Origin: Curvibacter sp. PD_MW3
GTDB taxonomy: Bacteria > Pseudomonadota > Gammaproteobacteria > Burkholderiales > Burkholderiaceae_C
DNA length: 64,000 bases
NCBI GenBank assembly: GCA_002633085.1
Contig: NSIV01000009.1
Location: 32,945-96,944 of the forward strand
Direction: 5' to 3'
In this document: positions 26,937 to 36,642 of the stretch, in pieces
How positions within the stretch are numbered: position 1 is the first letter of the stretch
How the letters are laid out: each line of letters opens with the position of its first letter
Program-made: the position numbers and the translations under genes
Notes under the pieces: model-generated
Databases searched by the model: none
Told to the model about the DNA's origin: nothing
The model's input: the letters and a program-made list of their open reading frames with translations, nothing else

Positions 26937-29908
26937 CTCGCGGGCTAGCGTTGGCATGGTTGATGGCTGTGGCCGAGCTTGGGATGGCCAACGATGCGGC
27001 GTGGCCCCCTGCCAGTTCGCCGGCCGAGGCCACGCCGGGGAAAACGACCTCCGGGCCACGGGTCACACCGGCACTGGACCAGGCCTCGGTGAAGCTGCGG
27101 CCTTTCAACCAGGATGACTACGACCTGGCGTTCACGGCTTTCATGGGCGGTGGCGATCTCAACCGAGCCTATCTTTTGGCGAGCAAGGCTGTGCAGAGTG
27201 TGCCCGCGGATCTTGAGTGGCGCCGGCGACTTGCGCGCGTATCCGAGTGGGTCGGCAAACCATTGGTGGCCTGGGAGAGCTGGGTGTATCTGTTCCAGCA
27301 GGGTGAGCGATCCGATGAGGTGATCAATGGTGTCGTGAGATTGGCCCCTTACGTGGGGCAGCCGGATGTCGCGATCGCGGCGTGGGAATATCGCGCCGCG
27401 AGTACCTCGCTCAGTGAAGCCCAATGGGCAGACATTCGTTTCCTGTACGAAGCCGTCGGCAAACCCCAGCAGGGGCGCCGGTTCTTTGAGGCGCAATATC
27501 AGAAACGGCACGACGGGCGGCTGCTTGAGCATGCCGCCGCGCTGGCAGAGAACGCGGGCGAAGATGACAAGGCGTTGCAGCTGTACCTTGACCGTGTGCG
27601 ACTCAAGCCGTTCTCGACCGAATCAACGCTGCGTGCCGCTTTGTTGTTGTTGCGCCGTGACCGGGAGCGAGAAGCCTTTGCCTTGTTGTTGGCGCACAGC
27701 CAGGAGGTGCCGGAAGATGCCAAGGAGGCCGAGGAGGTGGAAGAGTTCTGGCGTCTGCTTGGCAACACGGCGTGGGAGTTGATGGAGAACGATGCGGCCG
27801 AAATGGCCTATCGGCGTTACGTGCCCAGTCCGTCCGCAACGGCTGGGGATTGGGGGCGCCTGATTTATCTGGTTCGCCAACGGCATCCCAGCGTTGCGGC
27901 GGAGCTGTCCTTTGAGGCCTATCGCCGCTACGGGAGTGTTGAGCACCTGTTGCAGGCCTTGGGTATCTTTGCAGAAGCTTCGGATGCCAAGGGTGAGGCG
28001 CGGCTCTACCAGCAACTCAAGGCGCAGGAGTTGGAAGGGCTTGAGCAGGATGCACGTTTTCTGGTTCTGCGTGCCCAGTATTTCCAGCGCGTGGCCGAGC
28101 CCGAGAAATCCTGGGGGGACTATCGACGGGCTTTGGCCATCAACCCGTTCGACCCTCAAGTCGCAACACCCGCCCTGTGGTTCCTGATTGACGCCGGACG
28201 CAGGAAGGAGCTGGAGATCCTCTTGGGTGTTCTGCGGGCGACAGCCCACAAGGAAGCCGCGTACTGGCTGCCTTTTGCGGCGGCCAATCTGGTACTTGAT
28301 CAGCCGCAGAAAGCACTGGTCTGGTACCGCAAGGAAGTGCGGCGCAATCCGGACGACGTCTTGCTGCTGCTCAATTACGCCGAGGTGTTGCAGCGTGTGC
28401 AGCAAGCCGGCATGGCTGCACGTGTGCGCCAGCATGCGTGGTTGCGTCTGCGGGAGAGGCAGGCGGCCCTCGATGCATCTGACAAACAGCCGGAGCTCCT
28501 GGCCTTGACACAGCTGGCGCTGCTGAACCGGCCGGGCGATCCGTCGTTGGCCCTGGTGCGCCAGGTTGCGGGTCGCTTGCGTGGGGTGCCGGTGGCGCAA
28601 GAGGACGTTGCGCAGACGCGTGACCTGATCCTGGGCTGGGCGGTCGCGACGGAGCAGCAGGCCAACGCCCGCCAATGGTTATGGCTGAACTACGCCCGCC
28701 AAGCGGGGCAGCCCGGACGTACACCGCCGCTGTCGCTGCAAAGCCAGATGGCTTTGCAAGCCGGTGATGTCCAGGCCATGAAAAGTTTGCTGGCGGACCA
28801 CGCAGATCGCCTGTCGCTCAGCAGCCGTTATGACATGGCAGCGGCGCTGGGCGACCACGCCCAGGCCGAAAGCGCTGCGTTTGCCGCAATGCAGGGGAAT
28901 GACGATGATGCGGACATGCATGAGCGTTACCGTCAGCAGGTTCCTCTGCGTGCCAATTACCTGCAGTTCAGGTACGCCAAGAACCAGTACGGTGACCTGG
29001 ATGTGCGCAGTCGCCAGATGGAGGCGCGCATTGCCCTGGGTGTCGGGCGGCAGTTGCTGCTGGGGTGGGCGGAAAATTCACAGGGCAGTGCCGAGCCGGT
29101 ACTTGCGTCCTACGTACCAAGATCAGAGCGGCTGACGAGCCTGGGCATGCGCTGGCAGCGGGAGCTGGGAGAGACGCAAGTCAATGTCTTCCAGCGGGAT
29201 GAGCGTGACAAGAATACCGGTCTGCGCTTCGCACAGACCGGTGCCTGGGGCCGTCGGCTGACACTGGATGGCACGTTGGGCTGGCGCATCGATTCGAGCG
29301 ACAGCCTGCCGCTGCGGGTTGCCGGGTCGGAAGATCAGGTGCAGCTGGGCTTCAATTACGCCTTGAGCCGGCGCGAGTATGTGCGCATGACGACACGCAT
29401 GGCGCGGTACTACACGCAGTCGGGCGACAGCCTGGGGGCGGGGCGTGTCCACGAATTTGAAGCCGGGCACCGGATCAGGACGGAATACCCCGACTTCCGT
29501 GTGCGCCTCTTTGCCACGCAGCAAAGCTATACCTACGATGACGACGTGGGCGACCGCACGCGGAAACTGTCCCCGGACGTGCGTGCTGCCGCAGCGGCGG
29601 GGACGATCGATCCAATGAAGTATTTCCTGCCGCAGGGCAGCACGACGTGGGGGGCTTGTCTGGGGGTGGGCGAGAACCGCGCCGGACAGAGCGTCCAGGA
29701 GGTCTATTCCCGGGCTTTCAAGCCGTTTTTCGAGACCTGCTCAACCAGCAACAGCCTCAATGGGGGCGGCTATACGGGCGTGCTCGGCATCGCCGGCACG
29801 GTCACGGGCGAAGATCACTTGTCTTTGCGGATCGAACAAAGCAGTGGTGGATCAGGAACGGGTGCCTTGACGCGGGTTCTTGCTCTTCGGTACCGACATT
29901 ATTTTTGA
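26933..29908 (+). CDS. pelB: PelB: periplasmic TPR scaffold and outer-membrane beta-barrel
   Basis: A 991-residue protein with its own signal peptide (residues about 1-20, ending near GMANDA), a long array of TPR-type helices to about residue 690, and a C-terminal beta-barrel of alternating amphipathic strands ending in YRHYF, with the terminal Phe typical of Bam-assembled proteins. PelB exports Pel through the outer membrane and its TPRs bind PelA. It starts with a GTG that overlaps the preceding stop, so translation is coupled. Possession of a separate signal peptide suggests a genuine split rather than a sequencing frameshift. Confidence 0.9.
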   Translation: MTRGLALAWLMAVAELGMANDAAWPPASSPAEATPGKTTSGPRVTPALDQASVKLRPFNQDDYDLAFTAFMGGGDLNRAYLLASKAVQSVPADLEWRRRLARVSEWVGKPLVAWESWVYLFQQGERSDEVINGVVRLAPYVGQPDVAIAAWEYRAASTSLSEAQWADIRFLYEAVGKPQQGRRFFEAQYQKRHDGRLLEHAAALAENAGEDDKALQLYLDRVRLKPFSTESTLRAALLLLRRDREREAFALLLAHSQEVPEDAKEAEEVEEFWRLLGNTAWELMENDAAEMAYRRYVPSPSATAGDWGRLIYLVRQRHPSVAAELSFEAYRRYGSVEHLLQALGIFAEASDAKGEARLYQQLKAQELEGLEQDARFLVLRAQYFQRVAEPEKSWGDYRRALAINPFDPQVATPALWFLIDAGRRKELEILLGVLRATAHKEAAYWLPFAAANLVLDQPQKALVWYRKEVRRNPDDVLLLLNYAEVLQRVQQAGMAARVRQHAWLRLRERQAALDASDKQPELLALTQLALLNRPGDPSLALVRQVAGRLRGVPVAQEDVAQTRDLILGWAVATEQQANARQWLWLNYARQAGQPGRTPPLSLQSQMALQAGDVQAMKSLLADHADRLSLSSRYDMAAALGDHAQAESAAFAAMQGNDDDADMHERYRQQVPLRANYLQFRYAKNQYGDLDVRSRQMEARIALGVGRQLLLGWAENSQGSAEPVLASYVPRSERLTSLGMRWQRELGETQVNVFQRDERDKNTGLRFAQTGAWGRRLTLDGTLGWRIDSSDSLPLRVAGSEDQVQLGFNYALSRREYVRMTTRMARYYTQSGDSLGAGRVHEFEAGHRIRTEYPDFRVRLFATQQSYTYDDDVGDRTRKLSPDVRAAAAAGTIDPMKYFLPQGSTTWGACLGVGENRAGQSVQEVYSRAFKPFFETCSTSNSLNGGGYTGVLGIAGTVTGEDHLSLRIEQSSGGSGTGALTRVLALRYRHYF

Positions 29909-29921
29909 TAGAAGGATGGAT

Positions 29922-30467
29922 ATGAACATCAACAGGCGTTCTTTGCTCGTACTCGCAGCGCTGGCCATGGCGGGGTGTTCCACGCTCAGTTCGGTGTCAT
30001 CCGGGACTGTGCTGGCGCGCGACCAGAAATGGGTCTTGCTGCCGATGGTGAATCACACCGACACGCCGCAAGCAGGGCTGGCGGCAGAGTCCATCGCAGA
30101 GCATGTGCTGCGTTTGCGTGGCATTGACAACCTGGTTCGTTATCCCGCGACCTTGTCGCGCGACAGCCTGTTCGAGCCGGCGGAGCGCCGCGTCGTGGAA
30201 GAGGCCCAGAAATGGGCGCGTGAACAGGGCGCGCGCTATGGGCTGACGGGCGTGGTGGAGGAGTGGCGTTACAAGGTCGGCATCGATGGCGAGCCGGCCG
30301 TGGGCCTGACCTTGCAGGTGATCGATCTCGCAGATGGCCGGGTGGTCTGGAGTGCTTCAGGCGCCAGGAGCGGCTGGAGCCGGGAGCCCTTGTCGGGGGT
30401 GGCCAATCAGTTGCTGAATGAAATGATGGCCAAGCTCCCGTTGCAGGCAGCAGCGGCTGCACCTTAA
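29922..30467 (+). CDS. pelC: Pel outer-membrane lipoprotein PelC
   Basis: A 181-residue lipoprotein with lipobox AMAGC (Cys19). PelC forms a dodecameric ring on the periplasmic side of the outer membrane and funnels Pel to PelB. The C-terminal segment with DLADGRVVWSASGARSGWSRE is characteristic; the Trp residues match the aromatic patch that seats the ring at the membrane. The ATG at 29922 is chosen over 29916 because AGAAGG then sits 6 bases upstream. It begins 13 bp after the pelB stop. Confidence 0.93.
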   Translation: MNINRRSLLVLAALAMAGCSTLSSVSSGTVLARDQKWVLLPMVNHTDTPQAGLAAESIAEHVLRLRGIDNLVRYPATLSRDSLFEPAERRVVEEAQKWAREQGARYGLTGVVEEWRYKVGIDGEPAVGLTLQVIDLADGRVVWSASGARSGWSREPLSGVANQLLNEMMAKLPLQAAAAAP

Positions 30468-30476
30468 CGGGTAAAC

Positions 30477-31841
30477 ATGACGGCTCATTTTCTGAAATCG
30501 GTCTGGCAGCGTTTGCGCCCGGGACAGTCGCGCGTGTCCGGGGAGAGTGAGTCGCACGGCCAATGGCTGGAGGCGATTGTGATCCCGTTGGTGTTCATGG
30601 GACTGGCGTGGTCGCTGAAGCCGCAAGACCCATTCCTGCTGGGCTCGGTGTTTCCCTGGTTATGGTTCGCTCCCGTGCTGGCTGCGCTGCGTTACGGGGT
30701 TGCGCCAGGCTTGGTGAGCGGGTGTGTTCTTCTCGGGGCGTGGCTGATCGCAAATGTTGCCGGCCTGGCGGCCGTGGCGCGGACTGACTTTCCCAAAGAC
30801 TATTTTTTTGGCGGGGGCTTGCTCGTTCTGCTGTGTGGAAAATTCAGTGATGTCTGGCGCGATCGTTATCAGCGCATGGACGAGGCCAATCTGTATGTGA
30901 CCGAGCGGCTGTCGCGTCTGACCAAGCGTCATCTGTTGCTCAATCTGTCGCATGACCGGTTAGAGCAGGAAATGCTGGCGCGTCCCGGCTCGCTTCGTGA
31001 TGCGCTGACGAGTTTGCGCGACCTTGTTCTGAAAAGCGAGCGCGGCGAGGGCGCATTGCCTGGCGTGGAGGCCTTGCTCAATCTGCTCGAGCAATACACC
31101 AAGATTGAATCTGCGGCTGTTTATTGTGCTGAAGAGCGGGGCGGTCAGGTGCGCCTGGGGGCCGTGGCGGGCTCGCTGGGCGAGCCGCAGGTGCTTGAGC
31201 AGGATGATGAGTTGCTTCGCTTGGCCATTGAAGAGCGCAAACTGGTGCACATTGCCGAAGAAGAGGTTGCGTACGAGCGGCCGTCCAGGCAACTGGCCGT
31301 GGTGCCGCTGATTGCCAGTGATGACAGCCTGATCGGGGTTCTGGCGGTTTCCAAGATGCCGTTCTTCTCGCTCAATGCCGAGAATCTGCAGATGATGTCG
31401 GTGATGTTGGCCTACTACGCCGACCACCTGCTCAATGCCCCGGATATTGCGTTGTGCCGAAAGGCTTTACCTGGCATTCCCGAAGCCTATGCTGAGGAGC
31501 TGGCACGCATGCTGCGCATGCAGAAGAAGACGGACATCAACAGCCAGGTCGTGGTCATGACCTTTGCGGGGCCTGCAAAAGAGACTATTCCGACGCAACT
31601 TCTGCACATCAAGCGAGGCCTGGATCTTTACTGGCAAACGCAGGTGGGCGAGAACCCTGTCATTGCTGTCCTGCTGCCATTTGCCTCGTCGTCGAGTCTG
31701 GAGGGGTTCCTGCATCGTATCAATGGCTGGCTCAAGGCCCGGTTTGGCGGCGATTTCGACTCGTTGAAGATCGATCTGAGAAGCATCGACTTTGAGCGGG
31801 AGGACCCGCTGAAGGTCCTGTCGGAGATCATTCAGTCATGA
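30477..31841 (+). CDS. pelD: Inner-membrane c-di-GMP receptor PelD
   Basis: A 454-residue protein with about four transmembrane helices (residues about 30-125), a coiled stretch, a GAF domain (about 175-315) and a degenerate GGDEF domain at the C-terminus. A c-di-GMP inhibitory-site motif RxxD is present as RGLD (Arg380-Asp383), close to where PelD of Pseudomonas binds the messenger. The active-site GGDEF sequence is absent, so it should be a receptor, not a cyclase. Its TGA overlaps the pelE ATG (ATGA). Confidence 0.94.
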   Translation: MTAHFLKSVWQRLRPGQSRVSGESESHGQWLEAIVIPLVFMGLAWSLKPQDPFLLGSVFPWLWFAPVLAALRYGVAPGLVSGCVLLGAWLIANVAGLAAVARTDFPKDYFFGGGLLVLLCGKFSDVWRDRYQRMDEANLYVTERLSRLTKRHLLLNLSHDRLEQEMLARPGSLRDALTSLRDLVLKSERGEGALPGVEALLNLLEQYTKIESAAVYCAEERGGQVRLGAVAGSLGEPQVLEQDDELLRLAIEERKLVHIAEEEVAYERPSRQLAVVPLIASDDSLIGVLAVSKMPFFSLNAENLQMMSVMLAYYADHLLNAPDIALCRKALPGIPEAYAEELARMLRMQKKTDINSQVVVMTFAGPAKETIPTQLLHIKRGLDLYWQTQVGENPVIAVLLPFASSSSLEGFLHRINGWLKARFGGDFDSLKIDLRSIDFEREDPLKVLSEIIQS

Positions 31842-32884
31842 GGCTCGTTGACTGGAGCCTGGTTGTGGCGGCCGTTGTGCTGGACGCGGCCATTCTGCTC
31901 AGCCCCCTGCCGATGTTGACCACAACCGATGCCTTTGTCGGCATGTGGGCGCTGCATGCGGCTTGCTGCGCAGTTCTGGCCGGCAGCATTGCGCGCCTGT
32001 TGCCTGCGCGTTACCAGCAGCGTCCCGTCTGGACCTGGCTGCTGATGTTTGATTTTGCTTTCATCGCGCCGGTTCTCGGCCCGATTGGCATTCTGCTGGT
32101 GGCGCGTGCCACCTCACATCGACGGCTTCACCAGCTGGTGTACGCCAAACCCCAGGCGCTCGGCCTGCCCGAATACGATGTTCGAACACAAGATCCGCAG
32201 CGGGCGGGGCAGGGGGCCATTCGTTCCCGTCTGGGTGCCAGTGTGCCGGCCAGCATCCGCATGCAGTCTCTGCTGACCTTGCAGGCGGTACCCAGCCGCG
32301 TGGCCAACCCGATTCGGGAGGAACTGTTGGGGGATGCTGCTGATGATGTGCGGCTGGTGGCATTCGGGATGCTGGATGCCGAAGAGAAGCGGCTGTCAAA
32401 GCATATCCATCGCGAACAGACGAATCTTCAGATGGATCTCTCGGCGCGGACCCGATTCGATTGCCTGGTTCATCTGGCGGAACTGCATTGGGAACTGATC
32501 TATTCGGGTCTGGTGCAGGGGGAGTTGCGCAAACATATCCTCGGGGAGGCCCGGGGCTACATCGATGCTGCGCTGGCACTCGGCGCCAAGCATGAGAGCG
32601 GCCAAGTATTCCTGAAAGGGAAGATACTGTTGGCCCAAGGCGAAGACGAACAATCCGAGCGGGCCTTCACCGAGGCGCTGGAGCTCGGCCACTCGGAAGT
32701 TTCCGTGATCCCCTTCCTGGCCGAACTCGCATTCCGGCGCCGCGAATTCAGGCGGGTGCGAGGTTATATGCAGCACCTGTTCAAGCATCACGCTGCATCG
32801 CGTGTCATGCCCATCGTCGCCTTCTGGAATGCCGGCGGCAGCACCCATCCCATCCATTCTCAACGTGCTCTCAACCACCTCTGA
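31838..32884 (+). CDS. pelE: Pel inner-membrane protein PelE
   Basis: A 348-residue protein with two hydrophobic segments at the N-terminus (about 10-30 and 35-55), a third near 65-90, and a cytoplasmic helical C-terminal region with TPR-like repeats (ALALGAKHESGQVFLKGKIL). PelE joins PelD, PelF and PelG in the inner-membrane synthase complex, and its TPR domain is thought to contact PelF. Both ends overlap neighbouring genes, consistent with strict stoichiometric coupling. Confidence 0.9.
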   Translation: MRLVDWSLVVAAVVLDAAILLSPLPMLTTTDAFVGMWALHAACCAVLAGSIARLLPARYQQRPVWTWLLMFDFAFIAPVLGPIGILLVARATSHRRLHQLVYAKPQALGLPEYDVRTQDPQRAGQGAIRSRLGASVPASIRMQSLLTLQAVPSRVANPIREELLGDAADDVRLVAFGMLDAEEKRLSKHIHREQTNLQMDLSARTRFDCLVHLAELHWELIYSGLVQGELRKHILGEARGYIDAALALGAKHESGQVFLKGKILLAQGEDEQSERAFTEALELGHSEVSVIPFLAELAFRRREFRRVRGYMQHLFKHHAASRVMPIVAFWNAGGSTHPIHSQRALNHL

Positions 32885-34412
32885 ACCCCCGTTCCCACGT
32901 GCTGACAACGTGGATGTGCTTCTGTTGCTGGAAGGGACGTTTCCCTTCGTGGCGGGGGGCGTGTCGAGCTGGGTGAACCAGATCATCCGGGGCAACCCGA
33001 ACATCCGATTCGGCGCCATCTTCATCGGCGCTCGGCGCGAGGATTACGGCCCCTTGCGGTATGCCCTGCCGGACAATCTGGTACATCTCGACGTTGTCTA
33101 TCTCTGGGAGGCGAAGCCCCCGACCCGGTCCCGCCCGGCCCCGGTGCGTGCTGATGCGAACGCCATGTCGAAGGTTAAGGCGCTGCACGAGATGCTGCAT
33201 CACGACATCCAGCAGCCAGATTGCCTGCGGCTTTTCGGCTCGCTGCTGGACGAGGCGCATCCGAACGGCTGCCTGAAACAGGAGACCTTCTTGCACAGCG
33301 AGGCAGCCTGGGAGCAGATCAAGGAGGGTTACCGTCGCTACAGCACGGACCCTTCTTTCGTGGACTACTTCTGGACCATCCGGACCATTCACGCGCCGAT
33401 GTGGCCCTTGCGCGAGGTCGCGCAGCGCTGTCCGGCTGCGCGCATCTATCACTCGGTGTCGACGGGTTACGCGGGCACCTTGGCCCTTTTGCTCAAGCAC
33501 CGCAATCCCCGCCCTTTTATCCTGAGCGAGCACGGCATCTACGTCAAGGAACGCAAGATCGATCTGTACCAGGCCAGCTGGCTGAAAGACAACCGTTCGG
33601 TTTTCGAGCGGGATCCCTCTCAGGTCAGCTACTACCGGCAGCTGTGGATTCGCTTCTTTGAACATCTGGGGTATCTGACCTACCAGGCTGCCGACCATAT
33701 CGTCGCCCTGTATGAGGCCAACCGGCAGCGCCAGTTGGCGGACGGCGCGCCGCCGGAGCGGACAAGCAACATTCCGAACGGCATCGATGTCGCCTACTTC
33801 GCGCCAATCCGGCAGCTGCGTCCGGCTGCACCGCCGCCCGTGCTGTGTCTGATCGGGCGCGTGGTTCCGATCAAGGACATCAAGACCTTCATCCGTTCCA
33901 TGCGCACGGTCGTGACGCACCTGCCGCAGGCGCAAGCCTGGATCGCCGGGCCCGAGGACGAAGACCCCGACTATGCACAGGAGTGTCGTGATCTGGTGCA
34001 TCGCCTCGGGCTGGAAGAGCACGTGAAGTTTCTCGGCTTCCAGAAACTGGCCGCGCTGCTGCCAAAGATCGGGCTGGTGGTGCTCAGCTCGATCAGCGAA
34101 GCTTTGCCCCTGGTGGTGCTCGAAGGGTATGCCGCCGGGGTGCCTGCGGTTACCACCGATGTCGGTTCGTGCCGACAGCTGGTCAACGGGCTGCCTGGGG
34201 ACGACGAGGCCATCGGACCCTCCGGTCGGGTGGTCCGCATTGCCGATCCGGAAGCGCTGGCACAGGCGGCACTGGAGTTGCTCACCGACCCGCAGGCCTG
34301 GCAGCAGGCGAGTGTGGCCGCGATCAAGCGCGTGGAGACGTATTACCAGCAGCAGCAGATGTTCGCCAGTTATCAAGAGCTCTATGCGCAAGGACTGGCA
34401 TGGCAGGCATAG
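32865..34412 (+). CDS. pelF: Pel glycosyltransferase PelF (GT4)
   Basis: A cytosolic GT-B glycosyltransferase of about 515 residues, using a UDP-sugar to polymerise Pel. The N-terminal block VDVLLLLEGTFPFVAGGVSSWVNQ is diagnostic in its pattern (long runs abbreviated here). The EX7E motif of GT4 enzymes is seen in SSISEALPLVVLEGYA. The start is uncertain: ATGs at 32802 and 32829 and the GTG at 32865 are all in frame and none has a Shine-Dalgarno; 32865 gives the smallest overlap (20 bp) with pelE. Confidence 0.93.
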   Translation: MLSTTSEPPFPRADNVDVLLLLEGTFPFVAGGVSSWVNQIIRGNPNIRFGAIFIGARREDYGPLRYALPDNLVHLDVVYLWEAKPPTRSRPAPVRADANAMSKVKALHEMLHHDIQQPDCLRLFGSLLDEAHPNGCLKQETFLHSEAAWEQIKEGYRRYSTDPSFVDYFWTIRTIHAPMWPLREVAQRCPAARIYHSVSTGYAGTLALLLKHRNPRPFILSEHGIYVKERKIDLYQASWLKDNRSVFERDPSQVSYYRQLWIRFFEHLGYLTYQAADHIVALYEANRQRQLADGAPPERTSNIPNGIDVAYFAPIRQLRPAAPPPVLCLIGRVVPIKDIKTFIRSMRTVVTHLPQAQAWIAGPEDEDPDYAQECRDLVHRLGLEEHVKFLGFQKLAALLPKIGLVVLSSISEALPLVVLEGYAAGVPAVTTDVGSCRQLVNGLPGDDEAIGPSGRVVRIADPEALAQAALELLTDPQAWQQASVAAIKRVETYYQQQQMFASYQELYAQGLAWQA

Positions 34413-35773
34413 GTTTCGAGCTCAGGAAACTGCTCAACAAGCGCTCTTATGCCGGTGTGCTGCAGGCCTATGCCTATGCCGGCCTGATCAGCTCCGGCCC
34501 CATGGTGCTCTCGATCGTCGGCATGGTGCTGATCGGTGTGCTGAGTTTTGGTGTGGTGATCCCGCACATACTGATCTCGCAATTCCAGATCACGGTGACG
34601 TACATTTACTTCAGTTCTCTGATCCTGACGGCGCCGGTGCAGTTGAGTTTCACCCGCTTCATTTCCGACCGGCTGTATGTCAAGGATGAGGCGGCGGTCT
34701 TGCCCAATTTCAACGGCCTGCTGTTTGTGGTCTTGAACGTGAGCATTCTGCTGGCCTTGCCGGTGGCCTTGTTCGGGCTGGCTGGTCAGACGGCTTTGTT
34801 CCGGCTCCTGTTCGTGATGGGGCTGGCCATCATGTCGGGCATCTGGGTCTCTGCCGTTTTCCTTTCAGGGATGCGGCAGTACAAGGCCATTCTTCTGATC
34901 TTTGTGCTCGGCTACAGCGCGACGCCGTTGCTGGCGCTCTTGTTCATGCATTTCTTCAACATGGAGGGTCTGCTGCTCGGATTCGTCGCGGGGCACTTTC
35001 TGCTGCTGGTGGGTATGGTCTGGCTGATCTACCGAAACTATTCGTCCGACCGGTTCATGGCCTTCGACATCTGGAAACCCGGCGCCATGTACCGCAGCCT
35101 GATGTTGACGGGCTTGTTTTTCAATCTGGGATTGTGGGTCGACAAGCTGATGTTCTGGTACTACCCCGGGACGGGGCAGTCGGTGGTGGGGCCACTTCAC
35201 GCGTCGGTCATCTACGACTTCCCGATCTTTCTGGCGTACCTGACCGTGATTCCGGGCATGGCGGTGTTTCTGGTTCGCATCGAGACCGATTTTGTGGAGT
35301 ACTGCGCCAAGTTCTACGAGGCTGTCGGCGGCGGGGCAACGCTGGACTACATCATGCGCATGCGCAACCAGATGGTCTACTACGTTCGACAGGGACTGCT
35401 CGATATTGCCAAGATACAGGCCATCACTGCGCTCGTGACTTTCGTGCTGGGTGAGCAGCTGCTGCAATGGCTCGGGATCTCGACCCTGTACCTGCCCTTG
35501 CTGTTCGTTGACGTGGTCGGCGCCGGCCTGCAGGTGGTCATGCTGGGCATCCTCAATGTGCTGTTTTACCTGGATCAGCGTCGGATCGTGGTCTGGCTCA
35601 CCGGCCTCCTGCTGGTTTGCAATGCCAGCTTCAGTGCGCTGTCGATTTACCTGGGGGCGGCGTGGTTCGGTTACGGCTTCGCCGTGGCCATGCTGGTCAC
35701 GGTGCTGGTCGGCATCTGGGTGCTGAACCGGCGCCTGGAAGCCTTGGAATTCGAAACCTACATGCTGCAGTAA
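34400..35773 (+). CDS. pelG: Pel polysaccharide inner-membrane transporter PelG
   Basis: A 457-residue integral membrane protein with about 12 transmembrane helices, related to Wzx-type flippases of the MOP superfamily. The N-terminus MAGIGFELRKLL is characteristic of PelG. It is thought to move nascent Pel across the inner membrane together with PelD, PelE and PelF. The ATG at 34400 overlaps the pelF stop by 13 bases; longer frames upstream lie inside pelF. It is the last gene of the locus and meets a convergent gene 17 bp further on. Confidence 0.94.
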   Translation: MAGIGFELRKLLNKRSYAGVLQAYAYAGLISSGPMVLSIVGMVLIGVLSFGVVIPHILISQFQITVTYIYFSSLILTAPVQLSFTRFISDRLYVKDEAAVLPNFNGLLFVVLNVSILLALPVALFGLAGQTALFRLLFVMGLAIMSGIWVSAVFLSGMRQYKAILLIFVLGYSATPLLALLFMHFFNMEGLLLGFVAGHFLLLVGMVWLIYRNYSSDRFMAFDIWKPGAMYRSLMLTGLFFNLGLWVDKLMFWYYPGTGQSVVGPLHASVIYDFPIFLAYLTVIPGMAVFLVRIETDFVEYCAKFYEAVGGGATLDYIMRMRNQMVYYVRQGLLDIAKIQAITALVTFVLGEQLLQWLGISTLYLPLLFVDVVGAGLQVVMLGILNVLFYLDQRRIVVWLTGLLLVCNASFSALSIYLGAAWFGYGFAVAMLVTVLVGIWVLNRRLEALEFETYMLQ

Positions 35774-35790
35774 GCAGGGTCGGCGTGCTC

Positions 35791-36609
35791 TCAGCGCGGC
35801 TGGCGGGTGTCGAATTCTGCGCAATAGTCTTTCACAACAGGCGGGCGTGCGGGCCAGATGAGGTCGAAGCGGCCGGCAGACGGCAAAGCACCGCCTGCCT
35901 GGACATCACCAAGGACGACAGCTTGGATGTGCAGAGATGAAGGCAGGTGTTGCGGCACACCCAGCTGGCGGTCCACATGGCCGTGGCCGGCCAGCAGCAG
36001 TACCGTTCGCCCCGGTTGCGCCGCCGCGCGCAGGGTTTGCGCCATGGCCAGGTCGCGTGCAATCTGCACCCGCGTCATGGGGGTGATCTGATTCTCCGGC
36101 AGCATCCCACAGTGGCCCAGGCGGATGGCCTGCTGTTGCGCCTTGAGCACCGGGCCAGGCAGCAAGGTGTCGAGTTGCGGGTCGGCCATGCGTGCGCGTA
36201 TCTGGGCGCGCGGCAGGTTGGCACCGAGTACCGGCACGCCGGCGCGTACGGCGGCCATCACCGCCGGGGCGTAAGCGTGCCAGGGCCAGGCAGCCTCGTT
36301 CCACTGTAAGGCGTTGCGGACCTGGGTCTCGCTGGCGTCGGCCGGCAGGCCGCGCGTATCAGAACCCTGCTCGGCCATTTCCAGCGCCAGTGCGGCCAGC
36401 TGCCCCCGTGCGGCCAGGGCCTGCACCAGATCCCGCTGCACCCGTTGGTGGTCGGGCGCATCGTGCTGTTCGCCCAGCAAGATCGCGTCGGCCGGCAACA
36501 AAGCGGCCAGGCGCTGATCTGTGCCCACGTCGACGCGACTGGCGCAACCGACGGCCAACACAGCGCCAACCAGCAGGGTAAAGAGTTGAAGCGTGGCACG
36601 GTGGGACAT
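35791..36609 (-). CDS. ChaN-like (DUF399) haem-iron-uptake lipoprotein
   Basis: A 272-residue lipoprotein with lipobox LAVGC (Cys22) and a ChaN/DUF399 domain: ILLGEQHDAPDHQRVQRDL near residue 43, ALEMAEQGSDTRGL near 75, and LLLAGHGHVDRQLGVPQHL near 205. ChaN binds haem in Campylobacter; members also resemble erythromycin esterase/TIKI folds, so a haem role is not assured. It is convergent with pelG and divergent from an AbrB-type permease gene. Confidence 0.85.
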   Translation of the reverse strand: MSHRATLQLFTLLVGAVLAVGCASRVDVGTDQRLAALLPADAILLGEQHDAPDHQRVQRDLVQALAARGQLAALALEMAEQGSDTRGLPADASETQVRNALQWNEAAWPWHAYAPAVMAAVRAGVPVLGANLPRAQIRARMADPQLDTLLPGPVLKAQQQAIRLGHCGMLPENQITPMTRVQIARDLAMAQTLRAAAQPGRTVLLLAGHGHVDRQLGVPQHLPSSLHIQAVVLGDVQAGGALPSAGRFDLIWPARPPVVKDYCAEFDTRQPR

Positions 36610-36642
36610 CGGGTGATACTACGGGCAATTCCCAAGGTTTTC

